Part shown: piece by piece, positions 45,271-55,816 of the stretch
Numbering within the stretch: position 1 is the first letter of the stretch
Layout of the letters: each line of letters starts with the position of its first letter
Assembly: GCA_013339895.1 (NCBI GenBank)
Contig: JABACO010000006.1
Span: 7,859,250 to 7,923,249, forward strand
DNA from: Ephydatia muelleri
Taxonomy: Eukaryota > Porifera > Demospongiae > Spongillida > Spongillidae
Direction of reading: 5' to 3'
Length of the DNA stretch: 64,000 bases
Translations under genes and position numbers: made by a program
Notes under the pieces: model-generated
Seen by the model: only the letters and a program-made list of their open reading frames with translations
Told to the model about the DNA's origin: nothing
Database searches by the model: none

Positions 45271-46890
45271 TGACTACTACTCAGGTATAGAGAGGACTAA
45301 AATGCCCGCAACCCTAGAAGACGCATTAACGATGGCGAATCAAATCCAGACAGTTGAAGAAGCACAAAAGAGATTGCAGAAGGATAGAAGCCAAATGGAA
45401 ACCTGCGAGCTCGGCGATTCTACGAGCAATGTGATATCTGGTGGGGAAACGAATTCTCTGGAGGAGAGATGCCTACCAGAACAGTTGAAGCGGACCGAAG
45501 CCGTTGTTCAACAGCTAGCAAAGCAGGTTCAACAGCTACTGTCTGAACAGTCAACAGGTAAGCAGCGTGTCTCACAGGCAGGAACATGGGGTGATAGGAG
45601 GCAAAGGGGGCCTCAGCAAGGTCTCGTTTGTTGGGCTTGTGGAAAGCAAGGCCATATCAAAAGAAATTGTCTTTCACGAAAAGGCACCCAGAAGAAGACT
45701 CTGTCTGAGACAGCTGCCGTGAGTTCTTCATTATTTGTGTTTGGGTATATAGCAGGTCGCCGCACCAAGATGTTGGTTTATATCAATTTAGGGTGATGCC
45801 TTTTGGGCTCAGCAATGCCCCTGCAACATTTCAACGACTGGAGCATGTTTTATCAGGTCTCCATTGGTCCATTTGCTTAGTCTATCTAGACGACATAATA
45901 GTTTTTGGGAAATCTGTGGAGGAGCATCTAGATCAGCTAAGAGAAGTACTAACCCGTTTGCAAAATGCCGGGTTAAAAATTAAGCCATCAAAGTGTCACC
46001 TGATGCAGACAAGAGTTCGGTATCTGGGTCACATAGTTTCTAGCAAAGGGATAGAAACTGACCCTGAGAAGGTTCGCTGTGTATCAGATTGGCCTACCCC
46101 AACCGATCAAAGATCCCTGAAGCAGTTCATGGGCTTAGCCTCATATTACAGACGTTTTGTCCAGGGTTTTGCACAGGTTGCAGCACCATTGAATGCACTT
46201 ACAGAGAAAACAAAAACTTGGGAGTGGACAGCTGAGTGCAATGGTGCATTTTTGGAACTTAAAAAGCGATTGGTCTCAGCCCCCATTCTTGTCATGCCAT
46301 GTTTCAACCACAAGTTTATTTTAGACACAGATGCTAGTGGTGAGGGACTTGGAGCTGTGCTGTCGCAGTCAGTCGATGGGCAGGAAAGAGTGGTTGCTTA
46401 TGCCAGCAAGACCCTTTCAAAGACAGAGCGTAGGTACTGTGCCACTAGACGTGAGCTGTTGGCGGTGGTGTGGGCAACACAACACTTCCGACCATACCTG
46501 TATGGATGCGATTTCCTCTTACGAAGTGATCATAGTGCCAGGATGTTCCAGGTGGTGGAGCACATAAGAAGCTGCAGCTTGTCCTACCAGCATCGTTGGT
46601 ACCCCAGATTCTGGCTGGACTGCATGACTCACCTGTTGGTGGTCACCTGGGCGCAAAGAAAACATTGGATAAGGTTCGAACTCGCTTTTTTGGCCTAATC
46701 AGAGGAATGATGTTCAGTTGTGGTGTGCTAGTGTGCAAAGTGTTGTTCTAGAAAAACGCCATTGGTGGTCAGAGCATCATTGCAGTTAGATAACTCAGTG
46801 TCCAGACCATTGCAGCGGGTAGCCATGGACATTTTGGGACCACTTCCAGAGACAGCTAGAGGTAACAGGTATAGTGTAGCGCCCGCGCTA
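45266..46890 (+). mobile_element. Ty3/gypsy LTR retrotransposon fossil, piece 1
   Basis: Visible parts: a gag C terminus with a CCHC knuckle (CWACGKQGHIKRNC, about 45631-45675), a reverse transcriptase region with YLDDIIVFG and FMGLASYYRRFV, an RNase H-like region (DTDASGEGLGAVLSQ, REL) and the start of an integrase region to about 46860. No LTRs recognised. The element is incomplete and clearly broken in several places. No reliable age, but the clear family motifs suggest a not very ancient relic. Confidence 0.85.
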
Positions 46891-46899
46891 AGGAGACAT

Positions 46900-47740
46900 G
46901 AGGTTCACCAATATGCAGTACATCACGTTGGCAGATAACACTCAAGGATACAATTACAGCACAATATATACACTAAAACACTACGTCACATATACACGTG
47001 CAAGTATCATGCAAAGTTCTCAGCTGATGACTTGCACGTTACATTAGCAAGTCTCAATTCTTTGTATTATTATCATTTCAATCATGTGATCATTCCAGCT
47101 GTAAGTTATTTGCCTTCATATTAATATTTATCCATTTGTAATAACTGACAGGAGAAATGTTTCACAAAATGTGATGTGTGTACAATGGTCAATACTGAAA
47201 AGAAAAAACAATGGAGCAAAAACCCAAATATGCCGGTACGGGCCAGTTGCTGACCGCATTTCCAGAGACCGCTTCAGGGAGCTGCAGAGATATCTCCGTT
47301 TTGTGGACAATAGTACAGTCATTCCTAGAGGTCAAAAGGGTCACGATCGTCTAGGAAAATTAAGACCAATTCTTACATTACACAGAAGTGCAAGGAAGTG
47401 TATTCACCACACAAAGAAGTGACTGTTGACGAAGCAATGATTAAACTTCAAGGTAGGTCTTCCTGAACAAAACCTCCCGATGAAGCCAACAAAGCATGGC
47501 ATCAAGGTGTGAGTTCTCGGAGATGCCAACAATGGCTACTTCTCGAACTTGTCAGTACACACTGGGAAAGGAGGGCATCAAAAACAAGAAGGGCTCTGTA
47601 CAAAAGTACAGTGAATGGGATAACTTGAACACACGGTGGCTGAGGCACGTAGACATATGCCATCCCCGAGTCTTATTGTGGGATGTGGGAAGAAAAGAAA
47701 TTACCAGGAGGGACACGCCCACAGCCAAATGAGTACCACA
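46900..47740 (+). pseudogene. piggyBac transposase relic
   Basis: RISRDRFRELQRYLRFVDNS, GQKGHDRLGKLRPIL, then in other frames VTVDEAMIKLQGRSS and TGKEGIKNKKGSVQKYSEWD. These follow the DDE_Tnp_1_7 (piggyBac) order, where DEAMIKFKGRSS carries a catalytic Asp. Several frameshifts and no C terminus here. It lies between two gypsy pieces. The C-terminal piggyBac piece at 55.8-56.4 kb may be another copy. Confidence 0.75.
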
Positions 47741-47744
47741 AATA

Positions 47745-48545
47745 GACTATGCTACTACACCCGTGCTACCTATAAATTCGTCAGCCTGCAAGATTCCAGC
47801 GTTCATCAACAACATTCGCGCGTTAGTTCTCTACTGGATACTGGTGCTGTTGTCTCATGCAACACTTCAGGCCAACCAGTGCATCATTGATACCCACAGT
47901 GGGCAGTTGCAGTTTGCAGCTGGCAGGAACATGACGCTGCCCCTCAGTGTTACCCTGAATGAAGCAGCTGCTCATGTTAATACATTGGGGACCACATTAC
48001 ATATACCACCCGGTAGTGTGATTGAAGTGATGGACCAGCTACCGGTACTTGGATTGTGGAGGGTGCAGTGACTACTCGTATGCCCATCAAAGTAGCACAT
48101 GGACTGGTGGTACATGTACGCAGATGTGAAGTGCCAGTGAGACTACTGAACCCATCAACGGAGCCCATTATCATTCACAAAGGGACCCAGATTGCCACAA
48201 TGGAACAGGTTAAGCCAGCAGAACTGACATCTGTACAAATGGCTACGGCAGCAAATGAACATTCAACATTGAGGGAGTGTTCGGTCAGAGAACATTGTGC
48301 AAAGGTGTGGACAAGGTCTCACGGATGGGGAGAAAAATTCATTTCTCTTGCTCCTTCAAAAATATACGGATGTCTTTGCGGTTAACAAGGATGACACCTA
48401 AGCCGGACTGACAGACTGCGGCATTCTATCTCAGCAGGAAATTCCCATCCTATTCGTCAACCACTTCGACGTATTCCTATTGCTAGGTGGGAGGCAAGGA
48501 AGATGCTTGAAGACATGCTTGATAAGACATCATCCAGCCATCTGT
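47745..48545 (+). mobile_element. Ty3/gypsy LTR retrotransposon fossil, piece 2
   Basis: An aspartic protease-like DTGAVVS motif lies near 47838, followed by the linker region typically upstream of the reverse transcriptase. It ends near 48540 at the satellite array. Broken and incomplete, with several disruptions. Whether it belongs to the same original insertion as piece 1 cannot be decided here. Confidence 0.7.
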
Positions 48546-48547
48546 TA

Positions 48548-48746
48548 GGCCGGGGTCTGTGTACAGATGCCAGCCGTCTTCTCTTGGTTGCTACAACGTT
48601 CACATGTCAAGATGGCATGTTGATGTGGTCGTAGGGTGGGTACCTTGTGACTCGCACTCTCTGTGTACAGATGCCAGCCGTCTTCTCTTGGTTGCTACAA
48701 CGTTCAAATGTCAAGATGGCATCAGCTGTTTGGGCATACTAACCAC
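48548..48746 (+). repeat. 212-bp satellite, left part
   Basis: Contains GTACAGATGCCAGCCGTCTT and GGTTGCTACAACGTTCA twice, with a TGATGTGGTCGTAGGGTGGG block. The same array resumes at 52717 after transposon B. Confidence 0.9.
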
Positions 48747-49222
48747 GGGTCATTCCATGTCAAATGAGCAAGAGTTGTGACTCACGTCTTCCGATTTTGC
48801 TCTAACTTCTCATATATGTTGGTCTTGATATGAAAGTGACTGTACCATTTATTGTGTTAATTAATAACGTTAATGGTTACGAAATATGCATCACTGAATA
48901 ATTAATTTTTTCGTAAAGTTGCAACTTGGCACACTCATATCTTGGCTGCTATACAATTTACAGCAGGGTTTTGGGCATGGAATTGAAGGTCATGAGTAGA
49001 GCTGATCTATGGCGATTATTTTGAGGGGTAAAGGGTTAAATTTCTAGCTTCGTCAAAGTACCTTTTTAAAAAATAGAAGTGTCTACCACGTGAAATACAA
49101 TTTTTTTTTAACACAACTGAAGGGTCTATCAATGTCTATACGCTTCAGAAAAAAAAAGTTTGTATATTGATAGCCTCTGAGAACCACAAGAGATTTTACC
49201 AGAGGGCGGCCATTTTTGTCTC
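48747..49222 (+). repeat. Left TIR of transposon B
   Basis: Inverse of 52245-52716. The part nearest the interior carries the coding start of the transposase, so both ends of the element present the same N-terminal codons to convergent frames. Confidence 0.9.
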
Positions 49223-50006
49223 CCTTTTGTTTACATACGTTTGCAAGTGGTGTTATGTATACATCTTACCACAGCTACCCCACGCTGTCACCACCTCTAC
49301 CGATCTGCCGCCACCCTCTACCGATATACTGCCAGTGCATGTCGCTCCTGATGTACTCCCGATGCTTCCACATACGGCATGTCGTGGAATAGTGCAGCTT
49401 CTCGACTCGCCGCCTTCATCCCAGAACTCGGAGAAGAATAAGACACAAGTATGGACCCAGCGCTCCTTCACAGCACATATATTCAGGCCTCGATCTAATC
49501 CACGCCCCCCTCGCTACGCTTCAGTTCCGTCTTGCAACTTTTTCTTCAAACTTTTTTCACATTCCCGCTCTGAGTCACCATCATGCAGCAGCTCTCATTC
49601 ATCAGACCACTCACAAACACGTTCACCTCCTCCACATAGGTCCAGGTCATACAGGTCCAAGTCACGGTCACCACACCAGTCCAGGTCACCACAACAGTCC
49701 AGGTCACCACACCAGTCCAGGTCACCACAACGGTCCAGGTCACCACGGTCATACCAGTCCAGGTCACCACACCGGTCCAGGTCACCACAAACGGTCCAGG
49801 TCACCACACCGGTACAGGTCACCGTCCAGGTCACCACACCGGTCCAGGTCACCACACCGGTCCAGGTCACCACACCAGTCCAGGTCACCACACCGGTCCA
49901 GGTCACCACACCGGTCCAGGTCACCACAAGCGGTCCAGGTCACCACACCGGTCCAGGTCACCACACAGGTCCAGGTCACAGCCACCTAAATGTTGTAGCA
50001 TTGTGA
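49167..50006 (+). CDS. RS-rich / minisatellite frame in transposon B
   Basis: 279 codons. The first about 20 residues (IASENH, RAAIFVS) come from the left TIR and parallel the transposase N terminus (ITSENQ, GAIFVS). A Pro/Ser stretch follows, then RSRSYRSKSRSPHQSRSPQQ and more Arg-Ser repeats from an 18-bp minisatellite (CACCACACCGGTCCAGGT). A phase slip at about 49790 turns RSP repeats into TPVQV repeats. RS domains act in splicing factors. Here it may be a second element gene, a captured host fragment or chance coding of a repeat. No ATG begins the frame at 49167 (TTG), and the ATG at 49132 is out of frame because of an A9 run. Confidence 0.35.
   Translation: MIASENHKRFYQRAAIFVSLLFTYVCKWCYVYILPQLPHAVTTSTDLPPPSTDILPVHVAPDVLPMLPHTACRGIVQLLDSPPSSQNSEKNKTQVWTQRSFTAHIFRPRSNPRPPRYASVPSCNFFFKLFSHSRSESPSCSSSHSSDHSQTRSPPPHRSRSYRSKSRSPHQSRSPQQSRSPHQSRSPQRSRSPRSYQSRSPHRSRSPQTVQVTTPVQVTVQVTTPVQVTTPVQVTTPVQVTTPVQVTTPVQVTTSGPGHHTGPGHHTGPGHSHLNVVAL
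49665..49985. repeat. 18-bp minisatellite
   Basis: About 17 units of CAGGTCACCACACCGGTC with A/C and C/G variants and a few 10-11 bp indels. On the minus strand it reads as GDLDRCGDLDWC-type repeats. Confidence 0.95.
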
Positions 50007-50500
50007 CTTCACAAGTCACACCTCATGGGCCTACTCTACTTGAACCCTATTGTCCACGTGGAGCAGTTGCATATTGGCACCCAGGTCCAGTTCCGAATTT
50101 CGCCTCTGGTCCAGCAGCATATTATTCACATGGTCCAGCTTCGGATTGGCCCCCGCATTGGACTGGTTCAACACATCAATTGCCCACTCGTCTGGCCAGC
50201 ATTACATTGGCCCATGACCTTACATCATCAATCTGGGACAGATTGCACAATTGAACTTGGGCATCATTTGTGTCTTGCATGTGTAGTATGGTCTGTACTG
50301 CAAGCATTTGATGCACTAAAGAAAATTGCTTTTTCATTGAAAAATGTTTTGTTCTGTGATTTCGTGTCCCACTTTACTATATTTAGCACTGGTGCTTCTT
50401 TTGTAAAAGTAACGTTTGCCAGAAAGTTGCCTCCATTGATGATGAGGGCATCCTGGCAAACGAGTTCTAATAAGAACTTTTTGTACATGAGTCTACACGC
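50007..50500 (+). other. Interior of transposon B between the two frames
   Basis: A Pro/His/Trp-rich frame (GPASDWPPHWTG near 50140) follows the minisatellite, then unassigned sequence up to the 3' end of the transposase gene. Confidence 0.4.
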
Positions 50501-52327
50501 AATATGTCAATTTAGTAAACACAATGTAGAAATACACAGTACATATGGTGAGCGACAGCTGACTTTCTTCACGGGTGCACCAAGCATAGCCACACTCATG
50601 AGAGTGTGGCTATCTGAGCAACAACCGACTTTGTTCGGTGGGATACACGTTAGCAAAAATTGACTTTCTTCACGGGTGCACCAAGCATAGTCACACTCTA
50701 CTTCAACAAGTCGAGCATTGACATCTACTTTCATCACATAACCGAGCCAACAACTGTCTTCATATGCTACAGTAACATATCCTTTCAGGGTTGAAAGTGG
50801 TAGAGCCTCCCAGTGACGTTTGCTGAAGTGACTCTTTCAGTTCTTTTCATCATACCAAGGGAATATGGCATGACATCTACGGAGGATATTGAAATCGTAC
50901 AAAACTGTGATATGTTCTACTATACTTGAACCTCTCAACCAGAATCTTTGCCTCCTCTTCGTGGTCTTTCATAGTTGAATATGCAAAATGTATGCCTTTG
51001 ATATTTGTGAAACGAATTCATATAATTTTATTGGTGTTAAGATCTGGTCTTCATATGGACGTTGAAGACTTGCTTTTGCTGCAGTCCTTTTCACAGTCCC
51101 TGCTATACCATCTGCTGGTGACTTGCCATGAGAAGTAGCAAAGAAATGCCACTCTGCTGGGACTCCAAAATCTTTCTTTGATGGCACAAATTTGTAAAGT
51201 TATAGCAGTTCTTGTATTGACCTGCACAACCATCTGACATGTACATGATTTGTCTTGGTTGTGTTCCAAAATGCTCTGTTAGAAATGAAACTAACTTGCG
51301 CTGGAACAGGTGTACCGCTATCGTGTCATGCTCCTTGTTCTCTGAAATGATGCAGAAGCAAACACTATCTAGTTTCCCATCTGTGTTCTTATAGTAGCAC
51401 AGGAAAGGATGAACAGTTGCCTGTAAATTGTTCCAATGAAAAGATTGATTCTCATCTTGAACTACAAAACTGTAGTTCTCTGAAAATCTGCAATGACAAT
51501 AAACTCCCCAGATGTGAGATTTTCCTTTTTATATGCTAGAAACTTGGCTTGATTCTTTGCTATAAAATCGTGCAATTGCAATTTTTTCAATGCAGCCATG
51601 AACACATCCAGAAACTCTTCAACTGGTACAATACAGGTCTCAAGGTTGGCACGATCAGTGTTTGTCCACTGGTTGTAATGAACAGTTTCTACACCATTCT
51701 CTTCCATGACTGCTTCAAGCTCCTCTCGCAGCAACTCTGCTCCTGGGCATTCTGCGCATTTTCCAACTGCACAATCATATTCTGGTGATTCACACTGTAT
51801 GGCTGCCAAGCAATCTTTGTAGTCAGTAAACCAGCCATTGGTTAGTGCCGCTAGTCTTACCACCTTCCATCATCAGCTTAACATTCTGATGAATTGTACA
51901 CACATACTGAGTGAGTACCTGTGGCTCCTGCCAAGACACATTCTTTGGGTCGCAGTTCAGCAAATTTAGAGAATCCAACCTTGATACCTGGATGCTGTTG
52001 TTTGAATTGATGGTAAGCTTCTTTGAGATTGCACAGCACAAGCCTTTTCTGATTGTGCTCTTTCTCTCCTTCATCATTTCTTACTGATAGAAAATCCTTT
52101 ATCCCAGGCATCACCCGGCTGATGTCATCGTGGTGGTAAAAGGCTTTCACTAGTTTAACAGTTTCTTCACATAGTGGTTTTCCAGCCTTAGAATTAGGAC
52201 TAGATATTACCCCTTTGTCTTTTACAATCTTTTTGGCTAACCTTGAGACAAAAATGGCGCCCTCTGGTAAAATCTGGTTCTCAGAGGTAATCAATATACA
52301 AACTTTTTTTCTGAAGCTTATAGACAT
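50500..52327 (-). pseudogene. Transposase-like gene of transposon B (nearly whole)
   Basis: ATG at 52327 lies inside the right TIR. In order: SRVMPGIKDFLSVRNDEGEK, KRLVLCNLKEAYHQFKQQHP, GFSKFAELRPKECVLAGATG then THSVC (about 52080-51885). Next YVCTIHQNVKLMMEGGK in another frame, and LREELEAVMEENGVETVHYN then QWTNTD (51720-51650). Then FIVIADF, MYMSDGCAGQYKN (about 51240), EWHFFATSHGKSPADGI (about 51140), VKRTAAKASLQRPYEDQI, and a C-terminal YEDSCWLGYVMKVDV segment (50760-50700). The Asp in YMSDG may be catalytic. A few frame changes (for example after THSVC) make this copy non-functional or intron-split. Same family as element A. Confidence 0.7.
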
Positions 52328-52716
52328 TGATAGTCCCTTCAGTTGTATAAAACAAAAAACTTGTATTTCACGTGGTAGACACTTCTATTTTTTAAAAAGG
52401 TACTTTGATGAAGCTAGAAATTTAACCCTTTACTCACTCCCCAAAATAATCGCCCTAGATCAGTTCTACTCATCATGGCCTTCAATTCGATGCCAAAAAC
52501 CCTGCTGCCAATTGTATAGCAGCCAAGATATGAGCGTGCCAAGTTGCAACATTTACGAATTAATTATTCAGTGGCGTATATTTCGTAAACCATTAACGTT
52601 ATTAACTCAATAAATGGTACAAGTCACTTTCATATCAAGACCAACATATATGAGAAGTTAGAGCAAAATCGGAAGACGTGAGTCACAACTCTTGCTCACA
52701 AGAGTTGGAATGACCC
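52245..52716 (-). repeat. Right TIR of transposon B
   Basis: Inverse of 48747-49222. Carries the transposase ATG and first about 29 codons. Confidence 0.9.
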
Positions 52717-53130
52717 CCATGCATGATGTGTGTGCCTTGCGACTCGCACTCCTCTCTGTCTACATCGCTGTCGCTGTCTGTAAGGCACCACATTATTTAT
52801 GTGTTTGATGTGGTCGTAGGGTGGGTACCTTGTGATTCGCACTCCTCTGTGTACAGATGCCAGCCATCTTCTCTTGGTTGCTACAACGTTCAAATGTCAA
52901 GATGGCATCAGCTGTTTGGGCATACTAACCATGCATGATGTGTGTGCCTTGCGACTCACACTCCTCTCTGTCTACATCGCTGTCGCTGTCTGTAAGGCAC
53001 CACATTATTTATGTGTTTGATGTGGTCGTAGGGTGGGTACCTTGTGACTCGCACTCCTCTCTGTGTACAGATGCCAGCCGTCTACTCCTGGTTGCTACAA
53101 CGTTCAAATCTCAAGATGGCATCAGAACTC
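52717..53130 (+). repeat. 212-bp satellite, right part
   Basis: Two units, starts near 52719 and 52931 (ATGCATGATGTGTGTGCCTT). The array is split by transposon B. Short frames repeat with the unit and are not genes. Confidence 0.9.
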
Positions 53131-53309
53131 TCCACCACAGAAACAAGTTTTTCGGCCACCAACCACACAGAGGACCATTCTGTTCCTGTTTAATGCTGTT
53201 ATCTTCCTTGTACAATGGAACTGCATGTCTGCTACTATAGCCCGTGCCGTATGGTTCGCCTGGAGGGGGACGTTCTTGTTCCGCCTCGGCCTAGGAGACT
53301 CTATTTACC

Positions 53310-53565
53310 TAAAGGCTAAGCTAAAACCCAAAAGCTAGCTAACAGCTCACCATCTCAGTCTTCTTTAGTCATCCCACCAACATCTTCTGATTCATTTATG
53401 AGCTTAGTCTTTTTCCCCCATCAAACTTACCAACATCCTACCTGAAGCTAAGCTAAACCTAAAGACTAAGCTAAAACCTAAGCTAACAACTCACCATCTC
53501 AGTCTTAGCCTAAAAGCTAAGCTAACAGCTCACCATCTCAGTCTCCAGTCATCTAAAAGCTAACA
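53310..53565. repeat. Short repeats around AGCTAACAGCTCACCATCTC
   Basis: Three to four spaced copies of AACAGCTCACCATCTCAGTC and GCTAAGCTAAA-type sequence. Function unknown. Confidence 0.7.
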
Positions 53566-53825
53566 CGACTACAGCTATCAACAAAGCTATCAACAAAGGA
53601 GTGTTCCCAAACGGACTCAGAGCATTTGTTCCATGCGTAGCACCAGGGCCCAATGATAGACTGATAAAAGAATGGAGGGAAACCCTTGAAAAATGCAGCT
53701 TCGACCTATTAACCACTTGTATCAGACACACTATCCTCACCGTAGAGGACCTAGACAACTGAAGAAGGCCCGCTAGGCCGAAATATATTTTGCAACTGAA
53801 TCTCTTGACCTGGAAAGCCATTGGC
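53565..53825 (+). mobile_element. Retroelement fragment with hammerhead-like core
   Basis: The frame INKGVFPNGLRAFVPCVAPG, then LEKCSFDLLTTCIRHTILTV ending at a stop, resembles the short upstream ORF of Penelope-like or other non-LTR retroelements. Directly after it lies CTGAAGA (53759-53765), a GGCC/GGCC stem, then GAAA (53780-53783), which has the order of a hammerhead ribozyme core. Incomplete; no enzyme domain here. Confidence 0.4.
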
Positions 53826-53975
53826 CATTAACTAAGTACTATGAATTGGTATGTAATCAAAACCATTTTGCATTTCTAAGATACTTTCTTCACCTTCAGA
53901 TTTCTGAGATAATGTATTTTGTGCAAGGAGTACAAAGTGATGTGGATCAGGAAGTTACTATTGCGATACGAGAAA

Positions 53976-54296
53976 TTAATAAGCTAATAGTTTTGGCCAG
54001 AACCAGGAACAAGAGTCGACGTCAAAGGCGTGGTGAATCTTGTTGTCAAGGATACCATCAGCAATACCCCCAAAGACGTATAGACTGCGACCGAAGCTGA
54101 CCATGGTATGACCATACCGCTGAGGTGGAGAGAGGGATCCCCTTAAAAGGTGCTCCATCCTGATGCGGATCCATTGCCTCTCTTGGAACTTGTACTGGAA
54201 CAGGTTGTTGGTGATCTTTGCACCGCTCTGTCCAGAGAACACATACATACTGTTGTCCTCGACAACCATGCAGAGCGGAATATAACAGTCACCCAT
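53976..54296 (-). pseudogene. LZTR1-like kelch fragment
   Basis: An uninterrupted 107-codon frame reads [60 protein letters not shown] and [20 protein letters not shown]. Two kelch blades are evident. The text is very close to what I recall for LZTR1 ([34 protein letters not shown]), a CUL3 adaptor for RAS-family GTPases. A stop lies just before the Met and no neighbouring exons or BTB/BACK domains were found. A single exon of a dispersed gene or a processed/captured fragment are both possible. Confidence 0.55.
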
Positions 54297-54399
54297 TCAA
54301 TTTCATGCCATGTTCGATCGTTTATTATTACAGTCGGTCATTTCTGCCGATGCCCACCATCACTAGCAACTACACCCACTAATTACTCTGCTGATTGGC

Positions 54400-54925
54400 T
54401 GCAATAACCAACCTGGATCGTGATGGTGATTATGCGGGGAAAGTTTGTTCAGTCCTAAGGAACATTGATTAAGACTATATCCATGTATCCGTGAGAGAGA
54501 GTAGCTAGTTTATATAGTGTTGTGTGTACTTGCGCTACTGATGTAATATTTGTAGTAGTACTTAAAGATGTGTATTCGTGTGCCAAATGTTTGTTGTAAT
54601 ACATTAAACTAGTCAGTTGCATATAGCCTCGCAAGCCTTGGTAAGTTCGTCGTCATAGAAGACATAGCCTTGTCATAGGTCCGTGACAAATACCTAGCAA
54701 AAATTTAAAGTGTCTAGCAGGGTTTGACGTAAGGGTTGCCATAAATGACATTTATATTTTGATGACGAACTTGTAAATTACAAAAACGTCATAGTACATC
54801 ACCGTAAAAGGGGCGGACATAGTGAATTCAGTTGCAATACGATAATTACTGAACCATGGCCCCCACGCTTTAACATACAGCTGGTTTAAAAGAGAGCGTG
54901 CATCAAGTGTACTTTTTTTCGTTCA
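54400..54925. other. Unassigned sequence
   Basis: No gene, repeat or element recognised. Confidence 0.4.
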
Positions 54926-54931
54926 ACGCTC

Positions 54932-54999
54932 ATGGAGCAAAACTGGTATAGCACAAACTCAGATCGAGATGCCTCACACACCAGTCATGTCAACTACAG
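54932..54999 (+). CDS. Possible first exon of the P-like transposase gene
   Basis: ATG at 54932 reads MEQNWYSTNSDRDASHTSHV then NY before a strong donor GTAAGTTAG at 55000. A TTTCTTTACAG acceptor at about 55062 continues YQPVSTLVQRSKHTRRHLLP before a stop. Homology is not recognised. Placed here because it precedes the P-like transposase segment. Confidence 0.25.
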
Positions 55000-55261
55000 G
55001 TAAGTTAGATTTTGCCGTACGTTATATTTATACATGTGTTGTGTTTACCTATTTCTTTACAGGTACCAACCTGTGTCTACACTAGTACAACGTTCGAAGC
55101 ATACAAGAAGACATCTTTTACCATTCGTCGTGTAAAAGAAAAGATTCCAGCAGACCCGTGATATGCAAGGAACGACTGTTGGTGAGGAGCTACACAACAA
55201 CCAAGAACATGCAATGGCACCTTTTGATGATACGCTGGTGTTTGTCTTTGCGGCATAAGTA

Positions 55262-55816
55262 TACATACATGTACATGAGTGAGCACATAAAGTCTGGTGC
55301 TTGATTACGTCTTTGCATACAGATCTAGTGGAGCCTATGAGGCATTAAGGGATTCAGGGTGCTTACGTCTGCCTTCTCAACGTACACAGCGAGACTATAC
55401 GCACTATGTGAAAGCTTCTTGTGGATTTTCAGCGCAAGTTGATACTATGCTAAGGGAAGCCTCCAAGGTTGAGAGCTGTCCTGAAAGGGAAAAGTGCAAT
55501 ATTTCATTGATGGATGAGATGTACATCCGTGAAGATCTTGTGTATGACAAGCACAATGGGGAATTAGTCGGTTTCGCTAATCTGGGTTCTGTAAATGAGC
55601 ATTTAATGAACTATGAGCGAGCAGTCAGTATTAAATGAAGGGGTACAGGGTCCTAGGCTAGCCAAAACAATGGTTATGTTTATGGTTCGTGGATTGTTCA
55701 ATAGTTTGCAGTTCCCTTATGCCCAGTTTCCCTGCAATGATTTATGTGGTGATCAAATGTATGATCCGATGTGGGAGGCAATTTGGCGAATTGAAAATTG
55801 TGGATTAACTCTTTGA
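55262..55816 (+). pseudogene. P-element-like transposase relic
   Basis: GCLRLPSQRTQRDYTHYVKA, then NISLMDEMYIREDLVYDKHN, GELVGFANLGSVNEHL, and in a second frame TMVMFMVRGLFNSLQFPYAQ and WEAIWRIENCG. These match the central region of P-element/THAP9-type transposases, with the Asp of LMDEMYI a likely catalytic residue. The homology stops at IENCG exactly where a TTAA (55805-55808) and a piggyBac-like end begin. One frameshift near 55615. Confidence 0.65.

Larger units (their letters stand above)
48747..52716. mobile_element. DNA transposon B, 3970 bp, about 475-bp TIRs
   Basis: Starts GGGTCATTCCA and ends TGGAATGACCC. TIRs are 48747-49222 and 52245-52716, about 93-95% alike by eye. It sits in a 212-bp satellite unit: CCAC (48743-48746) and CCAT (52717-52720) flank it. 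An uninterrupted satellite unit at 52925-52940 has a single CCATGCATG, giving a 4-bp duplication with one later change. The transposase (minus) starts inside the right TIR, and an RS-rich frame (plus) starts inside the left TIR. The best-preserved mobile element here. Superfamily not assigned. Confidence 0.85.

Noticed and set aside
49546-49985. GDLDRCGDLDW-type minus frame resembling a calcium-binding repeat
   Set aside because: It is the reverse translation of the 18-bp minisatellite. The plus RS frame is more plausible, though also uncertain.
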